Shown here: piece by piece, positions 45,621-58,051 of the stretch
Position numbering within the stretch: the first letter of the stretch is position 1
Layout: each line of letters begins with the position of its first letter
From: Parasitella parasitica
Lineage: Eukaryota > Mucoromycota > Mucoromycetes > Mucorales > Mucoraceae
NCBI GenBank assembly: GCA_025201805.1
Contig: MU619253.1
Location: 219,316 to 283,315 of the forward strand
DNA length: 64,000 nt
Direction: 5' to 3'
Program-made: the position numbers and the translations under genes
Notes under the pieces: generated by a model
What the model was told of the DNA's origin: nothing
Seen by the model: the letters and a program-made list of their open reading frames with translations, nothing else
Database searches by the model: none

Positions 45621-47097
45621 AGTTCAAGAATACGAACGGGTATCTAGATTTTTTTTTTTTTTTTTTAAAAAAATTTCTTGTGCTGAATATCGTATAGGGT
45701 TTGTATGTATGTCAAGGAAGTAGATGAAGCAAAAAATAAAGTGTGAAAAAAGGTAAAGAAAGGAGGAAGAAAGCAAAATGATCGATGCAATTATATACTG
45801 GAAGTTTTATATTACTTTTTTGGCCACAATCTAAAAGGGTAATGTGCCCTCATTCTCGGTCCTTCTTTATTGATTTTTTTGTCACTGACACCCCTCAAGA
45901 CATGTAAATCGAACATGTAATATACATTATTTATGCAATGTTGAACAAGAACCATCGTCATATAATGGGGGGGGGGTTTGAAGAAGGCCATTTTATTGAC
46001 ACACACATACAGGGTCCTCTGTATATCATACCTATTTATTTATCCTTTAGCTTGCAAGAAACTCGGGCCGCATGATTTCATCACAAGAAAGCTGTAATGG
46101 GATCAATGGTATCACAACAATGTATTTTCGAAAATCATCCTTTCATTCACGATCGGCGATGCCAGTAAAAGTTGATTTTCCTGATTAAGTTATTGCACAG
46201 TTCGTGCGCTTGTTTAGTGGATATATTTGCACAAAATGTGCTTTCGATTAGGCAATATTTTGATATCCTATGTACCTGAATTATTCATGCTCTCACTTCG
46301 TTCTTCGCCCCCCCCATCTTTCCTTTTGCCCCCTTTCTTAAAATCACTCCTCCCCCAAAGAGACGTTCTCACTCAATTGCTCCTATTATGAAATAGGAAA
46401 ATAGATGTATATACAGCCACGCGCTCACTCTCACTCTCACTCTAGCACATTCCTGCTCTAAAAACGCAGGAGGGCCGGTTTTAGCCTTATAAAATATATG
46501 ATTTGGTCTGCACACACGCATCCTTCTTAAAACCCACATTTACTATAGCAACGTAATCTGCTACTAAATTGATTTTAGATAGAAAAAAAAAAAAAAGGCA
46601 CGAAAATATGGCAGGAAAGACACATGCAAGAACCGTAAACAAGCAACCTGCGCTATCACAAGTTAACAGCAATGAACTGATAGCTTGGAAAGGACTACCC
46701 GCAATGTCGACTGTATTTCGACGATCGATCTTCATTTTCCAAATAAATTAAACCAAGCACTCCACGCCTTGTGTTACACATTGGAGTAAAAAATAACGTT
46801 AAAATGCATCCAAGTTTAAAATCCAAACAGTTATTTTTAGCTGGATCAACGAATATATATACTATAATAATGTTCATATAGTCGTACACGAGAAATAAAT
46901 GATTTTATGTATGTAGAACTAAAGACTTTTTTTAGCCAACATGGTTGGACAGGCTGGTCTAACGGCATAGTCAACGATTGTATATGCAGACAGCATACAA
47001 GTGAATTACGGCAGCAGCGTCGCTGATGTGTATATTTATATATATATATGTATACCAAGATGGCGTAGATTAGCATTTTGATCGATTTCACATATTT

Positions 47098-47156
47098 TAT
47101 GTATGTATGTATATATGTATGTTTGTATGTATGTACGTATGTACGTATGTATGCAT
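47098..47156. repeat. Degenerate (GTAT)n microsatellite
   Basis: Alternating tatg/tacg units with a few substitutions over about 59 bases, downstream of the transposase relic on its own strand. Confidence 0.85.
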
Positions 47157-47290
47157 ATGTAAATTAGAAAGAAGATTTTGACAGCTGTATGTGCAGCAGG
47201 TAGGGTATTTAAAAAGATTTGTTTTTATAATATCGTGTATTATTTTGTGCTCATGGACAACGGGTCGACCACATTTTTATATTTTTACTG

Positions 47291-47518
47291 TCATACTTTC
47301 TCAAACAGGACTTTAGCTGGTATTGCTCCCGCGTTAACACTCGTTGTAAGCGCTTTAACAATAGGGGCTTCTCCTTTTGGCGCCCATTCTTCTGTATATC
47401 TTGGATTTGCATTGAAGCCTGCTTCATGGATAAAGACACAACTATCCACGTAATTCATCTATTCTTTTATCGCTTGAATTATCTTTGGAGTGTCTTGTTC
47501 GGCAGCTCTAGTTGAGCC
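47291..47518 (-). pseudogene. Tc1/IS630-type DDE transposase fragment (dead)
   Basis: One minus-strand frame reads GSTRAAEQDTPKIIQAIKE, then a TAG (47459-47461), then MNYVDSCVFIHEAGFNANPR, then EEWAPKGEAPIVKALTTSVN, and stops at 47291. This matches the middle of Tc1/mariner-IS630-like DDE transposases, where the second catalytic Asp lies in VFIDEAGFN and is followed by W(S/A)xKG. Here that Asp is His, there is an in-frame stop, and neither the N-terminal HTH nor the last catalytic acid is present. So it is a decayed mobile-element fragment. I saw no flanking inverted repeats. Confidence 0.75.
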
Positions 47519-49260
47519 TTTTTAAAGTCAATATCCACAGATTGGCCCAATAGCGATATAGTGTTCTTTTTAACAGTGATAGATCATAAAAAGCGCTGAT
47601 CAATTGAGCTGCTGTAGCCATAATAAAATTCGATCAATCAACAGAGAGAGGGAGAGAGATATTATCATTTTTAATTAAGATCCACCTGCTCGCAGCATAT
47701 TATATATGTATTGCTTGTAATAAAGTAAACATATAGACTAGCCTGTTGTCTGGTTCTAGGCTCTCCTCTAGATAAAGAAGATCATGAAAAAGCAAAGCAA
47801 GACTTTGACACATGGGCGCTATATTGATGTCCTTTGATTAATGCGTCCTATTGCAATTGGATTGGCCTAGATTTGATTTCAAAATTAATTGTTCATCAAA
47901 TCCCATTTTTTGCATCACTGTTACGCTGCTTTTTTTTTTTTTTTTTTTTTTTTTTTTGAACTAGTTTAAATTTGGAACCAAATACTGACTAGAACATAAA
48001 ACTCGATTCATGAAGTGTGCTCCCATGATAAAAAGCATACATATCCCTCTTCATGCTTCCATCTCACATAAAACCTAAAAAAAAATGAAACTTATCCCTG
48101 AATTTTATTTGCGCTGCCTTTTGAATTCAATTGAAAAGATACTATTGAATTCAATGGATACGGCACATATTCTTGGCGTTACATCTGTTGCATATTGTAT
48201 TGGATTTTCTAATGCTAGACTATTCGTAGGGGATCTGGATTATCGCTTCGTGTTGCATGCCACGTACTCGATATTTGCTAAATGGGCGAATGAGAACTTG
48301 GCTTTTTTTTTTTTTTTTTTTCCAATGCAGCCACTGATTCCAGCGTTTAAAAGGCCTTGAGCGCATACGCTACCATCATATTAATATTTTATTGATTCAT
48401 AATTTATATTAGCCTTTCATGGTTCTCTGATCTTCATTATTATAACCCTCTTCGTGAAACATATCGTGCATTAGCAATACTCAACAGAACCAAATCAGGA
48501 ACTATTCAAGATTGAAATCAATCTACGCACCCCAAATGTAGGTGAAAAATTGAAAACTTTGCATGCCAATGGGCCCTCCGGAACTTGCAGCAATAATCTG
48601 ACTTATTTACAGCAATATCCACTCTTAATTTACTCTTAATCATTTGCATACATTTAACACTGAGATGCTGCCGCACACTAGATGGGTTATAACGAATAGG
48701 GTGTTAATCATTCGCTAATAAATTCGTAACGTTTGTGTGTGTAGGACAAAAAAACCCTTTTAGGCTGAAGCGGTAGGCACTTGCTCTTTATGTTTCTATT
48801 TTAGATTAAAGTTGCATAGTGTTATCAGCGTCTTTTGCAGGGAATAATAACCGCTTTGATCAAGTCGAATTGTACTAAATATCTGCTTGTGTATATCGAC
48901 GTCTTGGGGATTTTGAAAGGTGCATACATCTGAGATTGTACATTTTTATAACATTTATGCTGTAACTGTTCATCCTGATATTTTATATGCTAACCTTTAA
49001 ACTACATTAAACTCAATGTGTGAACTGTAGCACATCTTATTTATACAGACAGTTATTTGTTGGATTGACTGCAATCCTTGAAAATAAATCGATTCTGACT
49101 AAAAACTGTCTCTGTCAGGGATTGAGTAGTAGTGCATCCCTGAATACCACAGCTGTTGCTTACATGTTTGGTAACGTTAGTTGAAAAAAATAAAGTACAT
49201 CTTGCAATTAATTGTCGATAGAATTGAAATTCTAGATCATTCGTTTTATTAAAACGTAAT

Positions 49261-51865
49261 TTAAACCTGTGTCCTACGCAATAAGTTACGTCTAACTCGA
49301 AGAGCATTGGCACCAGCGCCCTCTGTACTCTGCTGAGTAATATAAGGAACCTTTTTCCACGGTATATTGGCAACACCAGAGCCTTTTTCTAACTTTTGAT
49401 CCAGCATGGCCCATAACGGTAGTTGAATTTCGCCTTTGACAAGGCTAGAAACCTTTTCCAAGGTATTAAAAGGTAGTGGTGTTAGCAGCAATAATGCATG
49501 GCGAGAAGGATCGATCGATCGAACAATAGCTAGACCATGGCAAGTTATTAGATGAGGGAGAGGAGCCGGCTGATCCTGTGTATTAAAGTAGATGGGAGGA
49601 GTCTAAGTGAAAGGTTAGATTTAAGGAGATCCCATCATGACGCCTGAAAGCTTACTTACAAAGGCATCGTCTTTTGATGTTGTGGTGTTTCTAGGCCCTC
49701 TTTGGTGTTTGTAGTTTTCAACATTGCCAATCAGACCCACAAGGCTCCCATTCAAGGCATAGAGCAACTCGTTCGGTTTAACTTCTTCATGAATCACCCA
49801 AATGGCGTTCAAGCCTTGTCTCCAGTCTACCATCCAGGGCACTCGGTCAATCAAGTGCGCTTTGTAATCCCAACGAGGCAGCAGATAATTGTCCTCACCC
49901 ATTCCAGCTTGGTGAAAATAAGAACCGAACGCAATGTCTCGCTGTTGGGTCGAAGTGAAACTATCCGCCAAAGTAACCACGTTGGGATCCTGTAGCACAC
50001 AGCCCAGATAATGTAGTACGGGCGCCTCCTTGGCTACCGCAAAGACATTGGCATTCGGCGTAGGCAGAATATCTATGTCAAATGTAGGGTGCAAGTTTTT
50101 GTATTGTAGCATGTAATGACGCATGGCAAATACGTCGGTTGGCTCGACTTTGTGTATCTGGCTGATGAGCAAGTCGTAGCCGACGCCCGAAACCCAGCCT
50201 TGTGTATTCACTACCAGAGGAATCCATTGATGCTGATCCTCATCTTGCACTTGCTCTTGGTCATGCTCCCAATGATCTACGAGTTCATTAATGCACGCCA
50301 GATAGTAATCAGGGTTACTGCGAGGCGAAGCAGAGCCAAAATAGAAGCTTCTTTCTGGCTCCAGTTGTTGATGTGTGTAAGGAGGTCCGAGAATAGGGTT
50401 GCTAATGTAATGGAGGGACAGCAAACCAGAGGGCGTAAACTCGCTTTGTCCAACGTCAGCTTCAAGATAGGCCACGCGACTGTATTTGGCCAAAAGGCGA
50501 TTGATCAAATATCTGCTGTACGATGATTTACCCATATCCTTTGCTCCACACACAACGGCGACTAATGGACGCACGGCCTGCTGCGTTGCTTTCTCTATTG
50601 CCATGGAGGTATGTGTCTGCCAGGATGATTCGATTTTGAGGGATTTCACGCCAGGCGTTGGCGTAAGAATAGGGTGGAAGCCAGGCAGAAGGCTGATGTC
50701 CAGCGTGTTGTCGAGTTTGGACTCCTTCTTGCTCAATTTGACCAAGTTCTTATTGAACGTGGTAATGGCGTCTCGCATATTCTCTAACCCCGAGCCTTCT
50801 AGGTCCTTGACGACAATTATGCTCTCAAACTCATCGCAACTGCCTTTTAATTCGTCGAATACGGCCTCTACTAGGTATTCGTCGATTTCAACCGGGCTGC
50901 CATGAGATTGGACAGAGGCTGCCTCCAGAGACTCGGAGCCAATACTTAGCAGTGAATGTGTGCGCGGTGAAAATACAGGGTAAAACGAAACATGCAGATC
51001 TTCTTTGACCGCCGTCTTGGGCACTGGCCTTCCAGAAGAAATCACTGCGCCTGCTATGGACATGGACCCGTACAGTGCTGCTGCTAGCACTTGGCCCATG
51101 AATACAACATTCTCGCCCTTTTTCAGCCCTAAAAACAGAAATGTATCCTGCTCTTGATTTATGATGCAGCTGTTGTGCTTGGTGGGTGTAAAGCGGCTCA
51201 CTGAATTGTAGTCGATCAATGCAGGCCTAATAAGAGCGAGATTTTTAGTACTGCTTGCGTCTATATTTATCTCTCGAATAGTCGTTACATTTTGTTTCTA
51301 GGCTTGATGGTTTCCATGGCGATTGGCTTAAGAGAAACGGCGCCATTCGGCGTTGCCGCTCCACTGATGGATGGCATGACACGATCCTCCTCCAATTCGT
51401 CCCTCAAAGCCTCCTCTTTTTCTTCTTCATCATCATCAGTAGCACTTTGTACATCAGAGCCCTCGGCTATACGCTGCAAGTATTCATCCTCGTCTTGCTC
51501 TGATTCGTTTTCTGAATAATCAACAGGTTCAGGTTTGAATATTCCAGCAATGATGGCAGCTCTTCTAGCGGCAACTGCACTCAGTGGAGTAGTTGAAGGC
51601 TGCACAGCCTCGGTGCTGATCTCTGCCACACTTTTCTGCATCTCTACAGCTACCTCCTCTTTCTTTTCCAGCGAAATTATGTCCGCTTCATTAGTTTGGC
51701 TTCGAGTTTGTCTACGAGATGTTGCAGCAGCTATAAGGGTACTGGGGGCTGCTACCGTAAACACATGTTGGCTTTGTTGCAACTGGGACTGAAACCGAGA
51801 CACTTACTTTTAAGCACCTTGTTAGAGTGCACTTGATTTGAGCTTGTCTTTCTTTTTGGAGGCAT
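49261..51865 (-). CDS. GRC3: Grc3/Nol9-type polynucleotide 5'-hydroxyl kinase (rRNA processing)
   Basis: Four exons (51865-51808, 51751-51289, 51226-49660, 49602-49261) give 809 residues. The start MPPKRKTSSNQ is recovered only by joining exon 1 to TAPSTLIAAATSRRQ. The N-terminal 150 residues are acidic and disordered. The Clp1/Grc3 kinase core follows: Walker A in VCGAKDMGKSSYSRYLINRL, EADVGQSEFTPSGLLSL, SASPRSNPDYY, and LVVNTQGWVSGVGYDLL, the Grc3 lid/Clp1-box region. The C-terminal domain includes GLNAIWVIHEEVKPNELLYALNGSLVGL and LAIVRSIDPSRHALLLLTPLP, ending with a basic tail. Grc3 phosphorylates the 26S pre-rRNA end made by Las1 at ITS2; acts in the nucleolus. Confidence 0.92.
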
Positions 51866-52881
51866 CCTTTCCTATGAGAGATCTTGTAAAAACTTTTTTT
51901 TTTTTTTTTCTTTTTTTCCTCTGGTTCGTTTTGAAACATGTCAAAAAAGGTATTCAGTCACACAGGGGTTGCCATACGGTAACAACCAAATACAGTAAAC
52001 TTTCAACGCAGCACTGGCATCTAGTGGCATGAGTAAATATCAGTTCAGCAGACTCAAGTACTGCCGTTGTTGTCAACAGTACCTGATGATTCAGTATGCA
52101 TAAATTAGGGCCATAACCGCGTCTCATCTTACCAACAACATAACATGTAAGAGTTACAGAGTTACAGAGTTACAGAGTTGCTGTCATTGCCAATGTTGTA
52201 AACCACATTGCACGACTGTTTTGTTCATTTTTCAGTGCAGCATTGAGCCGTTACTGATACCATTGTGTGTGGTAGAAGTCTCTTGATCATACTTGTTAAC
52301 ATATCCTTATTTCTGTAGAATCAGATCACGACAAATGAAATGGTATATAGAAGATATATAGCGACAAAGAATTTAGTTTCATTGACAATTGGTGTATTTT
52401 TTATGCGGTTTTGGTGTTAATAATCCCGAGAATGATAGTTTGTCAGAAAAAAAAAAGCTGTGTAAGGAGATAATTCAACATGTCAATTCAGCAAAAATTT
52501 GCCACTCAACCATTGTGCAGAATGTGTGCAACAACAGTTGAGAGAACCATCAATAAATACTGCTGCATAGACTGCATCAGATTCAACTATGGCCACTACA
52601 CATACATGTTGATATTTCTGAACAAAGAATATGTTACCAATTAGAAGCAATATAGAGAAAATGACCAGCAGGCATCCTGTAATACTGGCAGGAGGTCAAA
52701 GGGCATTTGCAAAAGAATCAATTAGCCTTATATATCTCCTCGCATATAAAAACAAGATGTTGCAATAAGCATACCATAACAAAAAAAAAAAAAAAGAAAA
52801 AAAAAAAATACGCGGCTATTCAATGAGAAGCAGTTTTTTCTCTGCTCCCATCTCTTTCTTTCTTTTTCTTGTATCGACTAA
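51866..52881. other. Intergenic between divergent Grc3 and Tco89-like genes
   Basis: About 1 kb holding both promoters. Contains a T-run (51893-51921), a short tandem repeat (52150-52180) and A-runs near 52783-52808. A T/C-rich tract lies immediately before the Tco89-like start. No gene seen. Confidence 0.5.
52150..52180. repeat. Short tandem repeat, 8-bp unit gagttaca
   Basis: Nearly four copies of an 8-base unit (agagttacagagttac...), isolated in the Grc3/Tco89 intergenic region. Probably a minor slippage product. Confidence 0.85.
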
Positions 52882-54243
52882 ATGAAGGAAAACAAGTTTG
52901 TTATGGGAGGAGATGATACTGCGAAATCAACCGAAACAGCTACTGCTTCTCCTTCTGCGGCAACTACAGCGACAACACAGCATAAAAGGCCGGTAAGACA
53001 CCATGTTAAAAGACGCTCGAGTGGCCGAGTCCACGTAGCCAAATTAGCCCCCATGGCAAGAGCCAACAGCTCAAACCACACCGATACCGAAGCCGATTAC
53101 TTTGATGATCCCAGCACCACAACAGATTATAGCAAACCGACCATGAAACGCTCTCAGTCCCAGCGCTCGCTACACAGAATATCTTTTGACAGGAAGGGCT
53201 TTGCTAATCTCACCGCTGCTCGAAGGAAATCCACTGCCTCTTCAAATGACAAAATCAGCGTAACCGACGTTATCATTCCAGCACCCACCAAAAGCGAAAG
53301 AATAGCATCCAGCAATCCAGCTTCCCTGAGCAGCAGTAACATTGCTGCACCTGTCGAGATAACATTCAATGCGGTAGCTGATAATCTGGTCATCCCTAAA
53401 AAAGAACTGTTGCCCAAGATTGCATCTCCTTTGAGAGCGTCTATTCAATCCAGCAGCGCCGCTGCTTCAGTCAGCAACATGCCAGATACACAGCAGCGAA
53501 ACAGGAAGCATCTGCTTCGATCCCAATTCATCACTTCGTCTTATGAAGAACCCACCGTGACACTCGCATCCTATAAAGGCTCATTAGCAGGAGGAGGAGC
53601 AGCAGCAGCATTCGTTGCCGCCATCCCGTTCAGTCATAGTCGATCAAATTCTGCTTCTGCTAACCCTAACCCTAACAGCCTCTCGCGCACTCAGCAAAAA
53701 CTGTTGTTGCAAAAACAGCAAGCGCTGGTGGAAGACGAGAACAGCCCTGTTCATCCTCGCAACATGTACAAGTTGAACAAAGAGCTGGATATGGTGGCAA
53801 GGGAATACAGATGCATCAAACGGTACGAGGATCCGATGCGAGCGAGTTTAATGCGGTGCATTGTAAACCTTGATTCACACAAAAAAGCTGCGACGTCTGC
53901 CAACCCGCACCAACTTGCTCGGCTTCAATTGGGTGCAAATCAACATAGTATGTCCACATCCCTTGTGCCTACAATTTCCTCCGCCCTAAACACCACTACC
54001 GCCACCACCAACACAGCAATCCCTCATCTAGAGCAAAGACAGATAGCGCATCGTCATCACCGTCTAAAATCGATTGCCTTGTCTCGATCCAATGCAAACA
54101 AACGTCAGTCACATCAAAGCATATCGCCCAACGCATGCAACAACCACGGAAATAGCGATAACAAATCAAATGGCAATGTGCTTGCCTTTCCATGGAACGC
54201 TGCTGCCCTGATTGATAGACTATTCAGTAGTTCTCCACACTAA
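52882..54243 (+). CDS. Tco89-like TORC1 subunit candidate
   Basis: 453 residues, single exon, mostly Ser/Thr/Ala-rich and disordered. Two conserved-looking segments: HVKRRSSGRVHVAKLA near residues 40-55 and SLSRTQQKLLLQKQQALVEDE, followed by NMYKLNKELDMVAREYRCIKRYEDPMR near residues 270-325. The RTQQKLLLQ block followed by a helix with ERV/ARE...R-Y.DP is the pattern I associate with the fungal TORC1 subunit Tco89. By family knowledge it sits at the vacuolar membrane in TORC1 and supports glutamine/stress signalling. The match is by short motifs, so another Ser-rich regulator is possible. Start chosen at the first ATG after a T/C-rich leader. Confidence 0.6.
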   Translation: MKENKFVMGGDDTAKSTETATASPSAATTATTQHKRPVRHHVKRRSSGRVHVAKLAPMARANSSNHTDTEADYFDDPSTTTDYSKPTMKRSQSQRSLHRISFDRKGFANLTAARRKSTASSNDKISVTDVIIPAPTKSERIASSNPASLSSSNIAAPVEITFNAVADNLVIPKKELLPKIASPLRASIQSSSAAASVSNMPDTQQRNRKHLLRSQFITSSYEEPTVTLASYKGSLAGGGAAAAFVAAIPFSHSRSNSASANPNPNSLSRTQQKLLLQKQQALVEDENSPVHPRNMYKLNKELDMVAREYRCIKRYEDPMRASLMRCIVNLDSHKKAATSANPHQLARLQLGANQHSMSTSLVPTISSALNTTTATTNTAIPHLEQRQIAHRHHRLKSIALSRSNANKRQSHQSISPNACNNHGNSDNKSNGNVLAFPWNAAALIDRLFSSSPH

Positions 54244-55053
54244 TCCATTAAATTATAACTTGTACAACAACACCGCCATCATCATCATGACACAATTGTA
54301 TTAATTTTCTTTTACTCCCAAATAACTGAATACCGCATGTAAATATACTATCCAAATAAACAAAATGTTGCTCAATATGACACGTTTCGATGTTGCCATT
54401 GTATCACTACGCGCTGCTTTTACTTTCATAGCAAACGGTGCCTCTGATATCTCAAGACAGAAATAGACATCTCCAACACGTTGTAACATGGTGCAAACGG
54501 AGAAAATTTTGGAAGCTGTATTCCATCACTTTGATAGTTTGGCAAAAGATAATAGAGATTGCAGGCTATACGTTTAAGCGGGGGGGGGGGGGAGGGAAAG
54601 AAAAGATGATGGACATGATTACTTTAATTGGGTATATTCTATATACATAAATTTCATGTCAGCAAGCCTTGCATCTAACCATAGAGGTTACAGAGTACTC
54701 TGTAATATTATCAGTTTTTCAAAGGTTTTTTTTATTTTTTATTTTCTCTGCCCAGAGGAGGAATGCATTTAATAATTCCGATTGTGGCAAGTATGACGCT
54801 GTGTGCTACTTTGTAGATGCTGTATTATGCGCAGGTTGATTTCGCTTGAAACATGCCGAAAATAAATGCACATAACGGTACGCCATAAATGATGGATTTT
54901 TCAAGTATCTCTTTTGATGGTAAACAGATGTGAAACATGTTTTCGTCCAACCGCAAACAAGTGAAAAGAAAATAAAATAATAATAAAAAAAAAGAACCGA
55001 TCAATGACACACCTTCCTTCCTTTTCTTTCTTTTGGTTCCAGTGCGATACAGA
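54244..55053. other. Intergenic stretch with a G-run
   Basis: About 810 bases between two plus-strand genes. G-run at about 54580-54592, (TTTTTATTTTTT) stretches near 54726-54744 and an A-rich run at about 54968-54992. No gene. Confidence 0.5.
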
Positions 55054-55674
55054 ATGTCTGCCACTGTAGTAATATCAAAAGACAACCTAACATTGGATGA
55101 TTTTCTCCAGCTGCAATCACTGCTGAGCTACGAACAAGGCGAATGCGATAAGCATATTGAAGCGTGTCATCAACAAATCAAAGCTCATGTCCAGCCTGTT
55201 CATCACCGTCATCCCGTCAAATTCCGTCATGCAATCAACCCGCAAGCAGCACGCAAATCCCAACTGGAAAAGCAGCGTCTTGCTCAGGCTATTTCAAATC
55301 TGCAGTATCTCAAGGACCAATACAGACGTCAGCGTGCTCTTGAAATCCAAGCTTACTTGGAAGAATATCGTCGCCAAGCTCTTATCCGGGCTGTCTTGCA
55401 GGAAGAGGAAGAGAGGTATTACCGTCAGTGTATTGCAGCCGCTTTAGAGCAAAGACGCGTCAATTTGCTTTGGCAAAAATTCATAAATGCCAAGAAGCAA
55501 GAATCGCTGGTACGACAAATGCAAACCCAAGAATTGGATGATAAACAGCAACCTCCAGAGCAAGAAGAGGCAATCAAAGATGATAGCAGCAGCGGAAGCG
55601 GCAACATGGATGACGATGGCTACTGTGATTATCGCTCTGAGCAATTGGCGAATATATTAAAGCAAATATTTGGC

Positions 55675-55745
<71 letters not shown>

Positions 55746-56820
55746 ACAGGAGCAACAACAACAACAGGAGCGAGAGGGAACTCGCAAAGAACGTGATGCT
55801 ACCACCACTACCACCATTGCGGATGCTGACAATGACACGGATAATGCCATGGCAGAGGTTTGGAAATATCTCAGCGACCAAAAAGCTGATACCGAGACGC
55901 CTAGAACCGCATTTTTGTCCTCGGAGCATGATCGGGTATTAGGTGCCGGAGAAGAAGAGGAAATTCCAGAATCTGACCAGCAGCAGGAGGCAGAATCTAT
56001 CAGCAGCAGCCCTGCATCTTCGCCAGATAATGATCGAATCAAAGCATTGCCTCCTCTACAAGATCACGTGGTGACATTGCAAGACTTGATACAGAAACTT
56101 GCTGCAGAGCCGGTGCTCGTAGATGAACAATACCATCAGTACGACGGTGCTCCTGAGCAGGCCTACGCTGCGAACGAACCTCTGCAAGAAGGCTTTCCCG
56201 CCAACGAAGCTGCTGAAATCACGGATGCTGAAATCGGACAAGACAGACAAGCAAAGGAGAAAAAACCGTTCTTACCTCAGCATATTTTTACAGACGCAGA
56301 GCCTACACCCACACTCGAGAACATGCCAAATACACCGCTGGATAACGCATCGATCAAAGAGGACTCGCATTTTGCAGATTCTATCGCAGCTGAGCAGCAA
56401 AACCACGAAATGCCTGCAGATCCACGCAAGGAGAAGGCGAACGAGCTATTAGATCATATCTCTGACCAATTGTCTGATAACAGCGAGCTCGTCGAACGTT
56501 GGAGACAAGTGCTGTTACACGCAAATCAACTCTGTTTTAGTAAACAGCAGGAGGGTACATTATTGTTGACTGCATCTACAGATACCAATCGTCAATTTTT
56601 GGGCTCTGAGGATGAAATTATGAGAGTTATGCTCAAATTGGACTCTGTTGATTCCTTTGGGGACGACAACATTCGCCAAAAGCGAAAGAGTCTGGTAAAG
56701 AAATGCGAGCACATGCTCGAGGAGCTGGATCAAGTCAAGAAGTCTCAATGGGAAAAAGCTGTTTCCTCCAATAAGCAGGGCCATCACCGTCGTCGCCGCC
56801 GTAATAAAAAGCACAACTAA
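55054..56820 (+). CDS. BAG-domain co-chaperone candidate with long polyglutamine tract
   Basis: 588 residues from the ATG at 55054 (an upstream in-frame ATG at 55033 adds only MVPVRYR). Residues about 10-165 are strongly helical and charged (SQLEKQRLAQAISNLQYLKD.. , EEEERYYRQCIAAALEQRR). A polyQ block of about 30 residues follows (about 207-240). Disordered acidic sequence runs to about 460. The C-terminal helices ELLDHISDQLSDNSELVERW and MLKLDSVDSFGDDNIRQKRK then KCEHMLEELDQV match the last helices of a BAG domain, which binds the Hsp70 ATPase domain as a nucleotide-exchange factor. A basic tail ends HHRRRRRNKKHN (possible nuclear signal). The charged helical N-terminus resembles fungal BAG/Hsp20-type architecture, but I saw no Hsp20 domain. 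Confidence 0.72.
55675..55771. repeat. CAG/CAA polyglutamine-coding repeat
   Basis: About 97 bases of mixed CAG and CAA codons in the BAG-domain gene. Interrupted near its end by GAG codons. Likely length-variable between strains. Confidence 0.9.
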
Positions 56821-56974
56821 TAGTAAAAAGAGAGGGTATATTTTGCGAAATGTTGTGTCGATTTATAATCTCGGTTTTCTCTTAATTTCCAAATATATTT
56901 AACAAACAAAAAAACAAAAAAAAAAAAATTGTTCAAATTTTTTTTTGCTTTCCCTTTTCTTCATTTGCAAACAT

Positions 56975-57882
56975 ATGCCTGTTGTCAAAAACCTGCCATA
57001 CATCTTGTCTCATTTTCTGGGTTACAGAAAGCCTGATTATGTTCCAAAAAAGCTGCCTGTTTGGAGGATATATCTCTGGGGTTTCATTGCCTCTTGGCTG
57101 GGCATTGCAGTAGTAGAAATAATATTTGCGTATGGGCCGTCATTTCAATCGCATCACACACCCATGATTGTAGCATCTTTTGTAAGCATAATATTTGTTC
57201 TTGCACTGTGTCATGTAGACTAACCTCAAATTAGGGCGCATCAGCAGTTTTGGTGTATGGAGTTATAGAGTCTCCCTTGGCCCAACCTCGCAATATTATA
57301 GGTGGCCAAATAATTGGTGCTGTGGTGGGGGTTGTCATTTCGCAGTTGTTTTTAGGTATTCAGCAAAACTGGGCATCGGAAGGCCAGTACATTGCAGTAC
57401 AATGGGTTGGTGGCGCTACGGCAATGGCCTTTTCGTTAGTCATTATGCAAATAACAAAGTGTGTCCATCCTCCTGGCGGTGCCTCTGCTTTGATTCCAGT
57501 TGTAACAACAGCCATCCTTGATATCAAGTGGTTTTACATTGGGGTAGTAGCATTGTCTGCCGTAATCCAGGTTGCCGTTGCATGTTTGGTTAACAATATA
57601 GAGCGAAGATACCCTGTGTATTGGTGGGCTCCTAATGAAGCTCCAATAAAGTTCAATCCAACTGAACTCGCAGCAGTTTTGTCCGTACCACACTCGACAC
57701 ATGGACCAGAAGATATTGTCGCTGACAATTTGACAGTAGCAGAAGAGAGCAGAATACATCCATCAAAAGATAATGATAACACCAAAATTGTACAAAAACG
57801 CCCTAATGGAGCTACCTCGTCGTCTTCCTCTTCTTCTGTCACAGCAATCGACAGGCAGAACATGATAAAGCAACCCATTTAA
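56975..57882 (+). CDS. HPP-family integral membrane protein
   Basis: Two exons (56975-57181, 57235-57882) give 284 residues. Four or five membrane segments: WRIYLWGFIASWLGIAVVEIIF, MIVASFGASAVLVYGVIESP, IIGGQIIGAVVGVVISQLFLG, AMAFSLVIMQIT, and WFYIGVVALSAVIQVAVACLV. The family signature CVHPPGGASALIPV (HPP motif) is complete, as are the preceding PLAQPRNIIGGQ. HPP proteins of plants and cyanobacteria have been implicated in nitrite transport in chloroplasts; the fungal role is uncertain. A Ser-rich cytoplasmic tail of about 80 residues follows. The ATG at 56975 was preferred over one 30 bases upstream that would put a hydrophobic stub in front of the family start. Confidence 0.9.
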
Positions 57883-58051
57883 ACATACCTAAAAATCCAG
57901 ATGCAAAATATAACCTATGTACGCCTAATTCCTTGATCCATTTCGCAGGAATTTTACTATCAGAAGAGGAGAAATCATCGCTGGAAACTTTGATCTAAAA
58001 ATTAAGCTCCCAATACTTGATAACATTTTTTTTAAAAAAAAAAGAAGACAT

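Larger units (their letters stand above)
45621..49260. other. Long gene-poor region with a dead transposase and simple repeats
   Basis: About 3.6 kb. Contains T-runs (45650-45666, 47931-47957, 48303-48320), G/C runs (45965-45974, 46308-46317), a CACTCT repeat (about 46424-46443), TA and GTAT microsatellites (47036-47050, 47098-47156) and the transposase relic at 47291-47518. Remaining open frames are short and AT-driven. No intact gene seen. Confidence 0.55.

Noticed and set aside
53661-53676. Telomere-like ccctaaccctaa repeat
   Set aside because: Only about two and a half units, inside the Tco89-like coding frame (Asn-Pro-Asn-Pro codons). Best explained as coding sequence, not an interstitial telomere.
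55425-55929. Poly-Leu and poly-Cys minus-strand ORFs
   Set aside because: Antisense shadows of the polyQ-coding CAG/CAA repeat.
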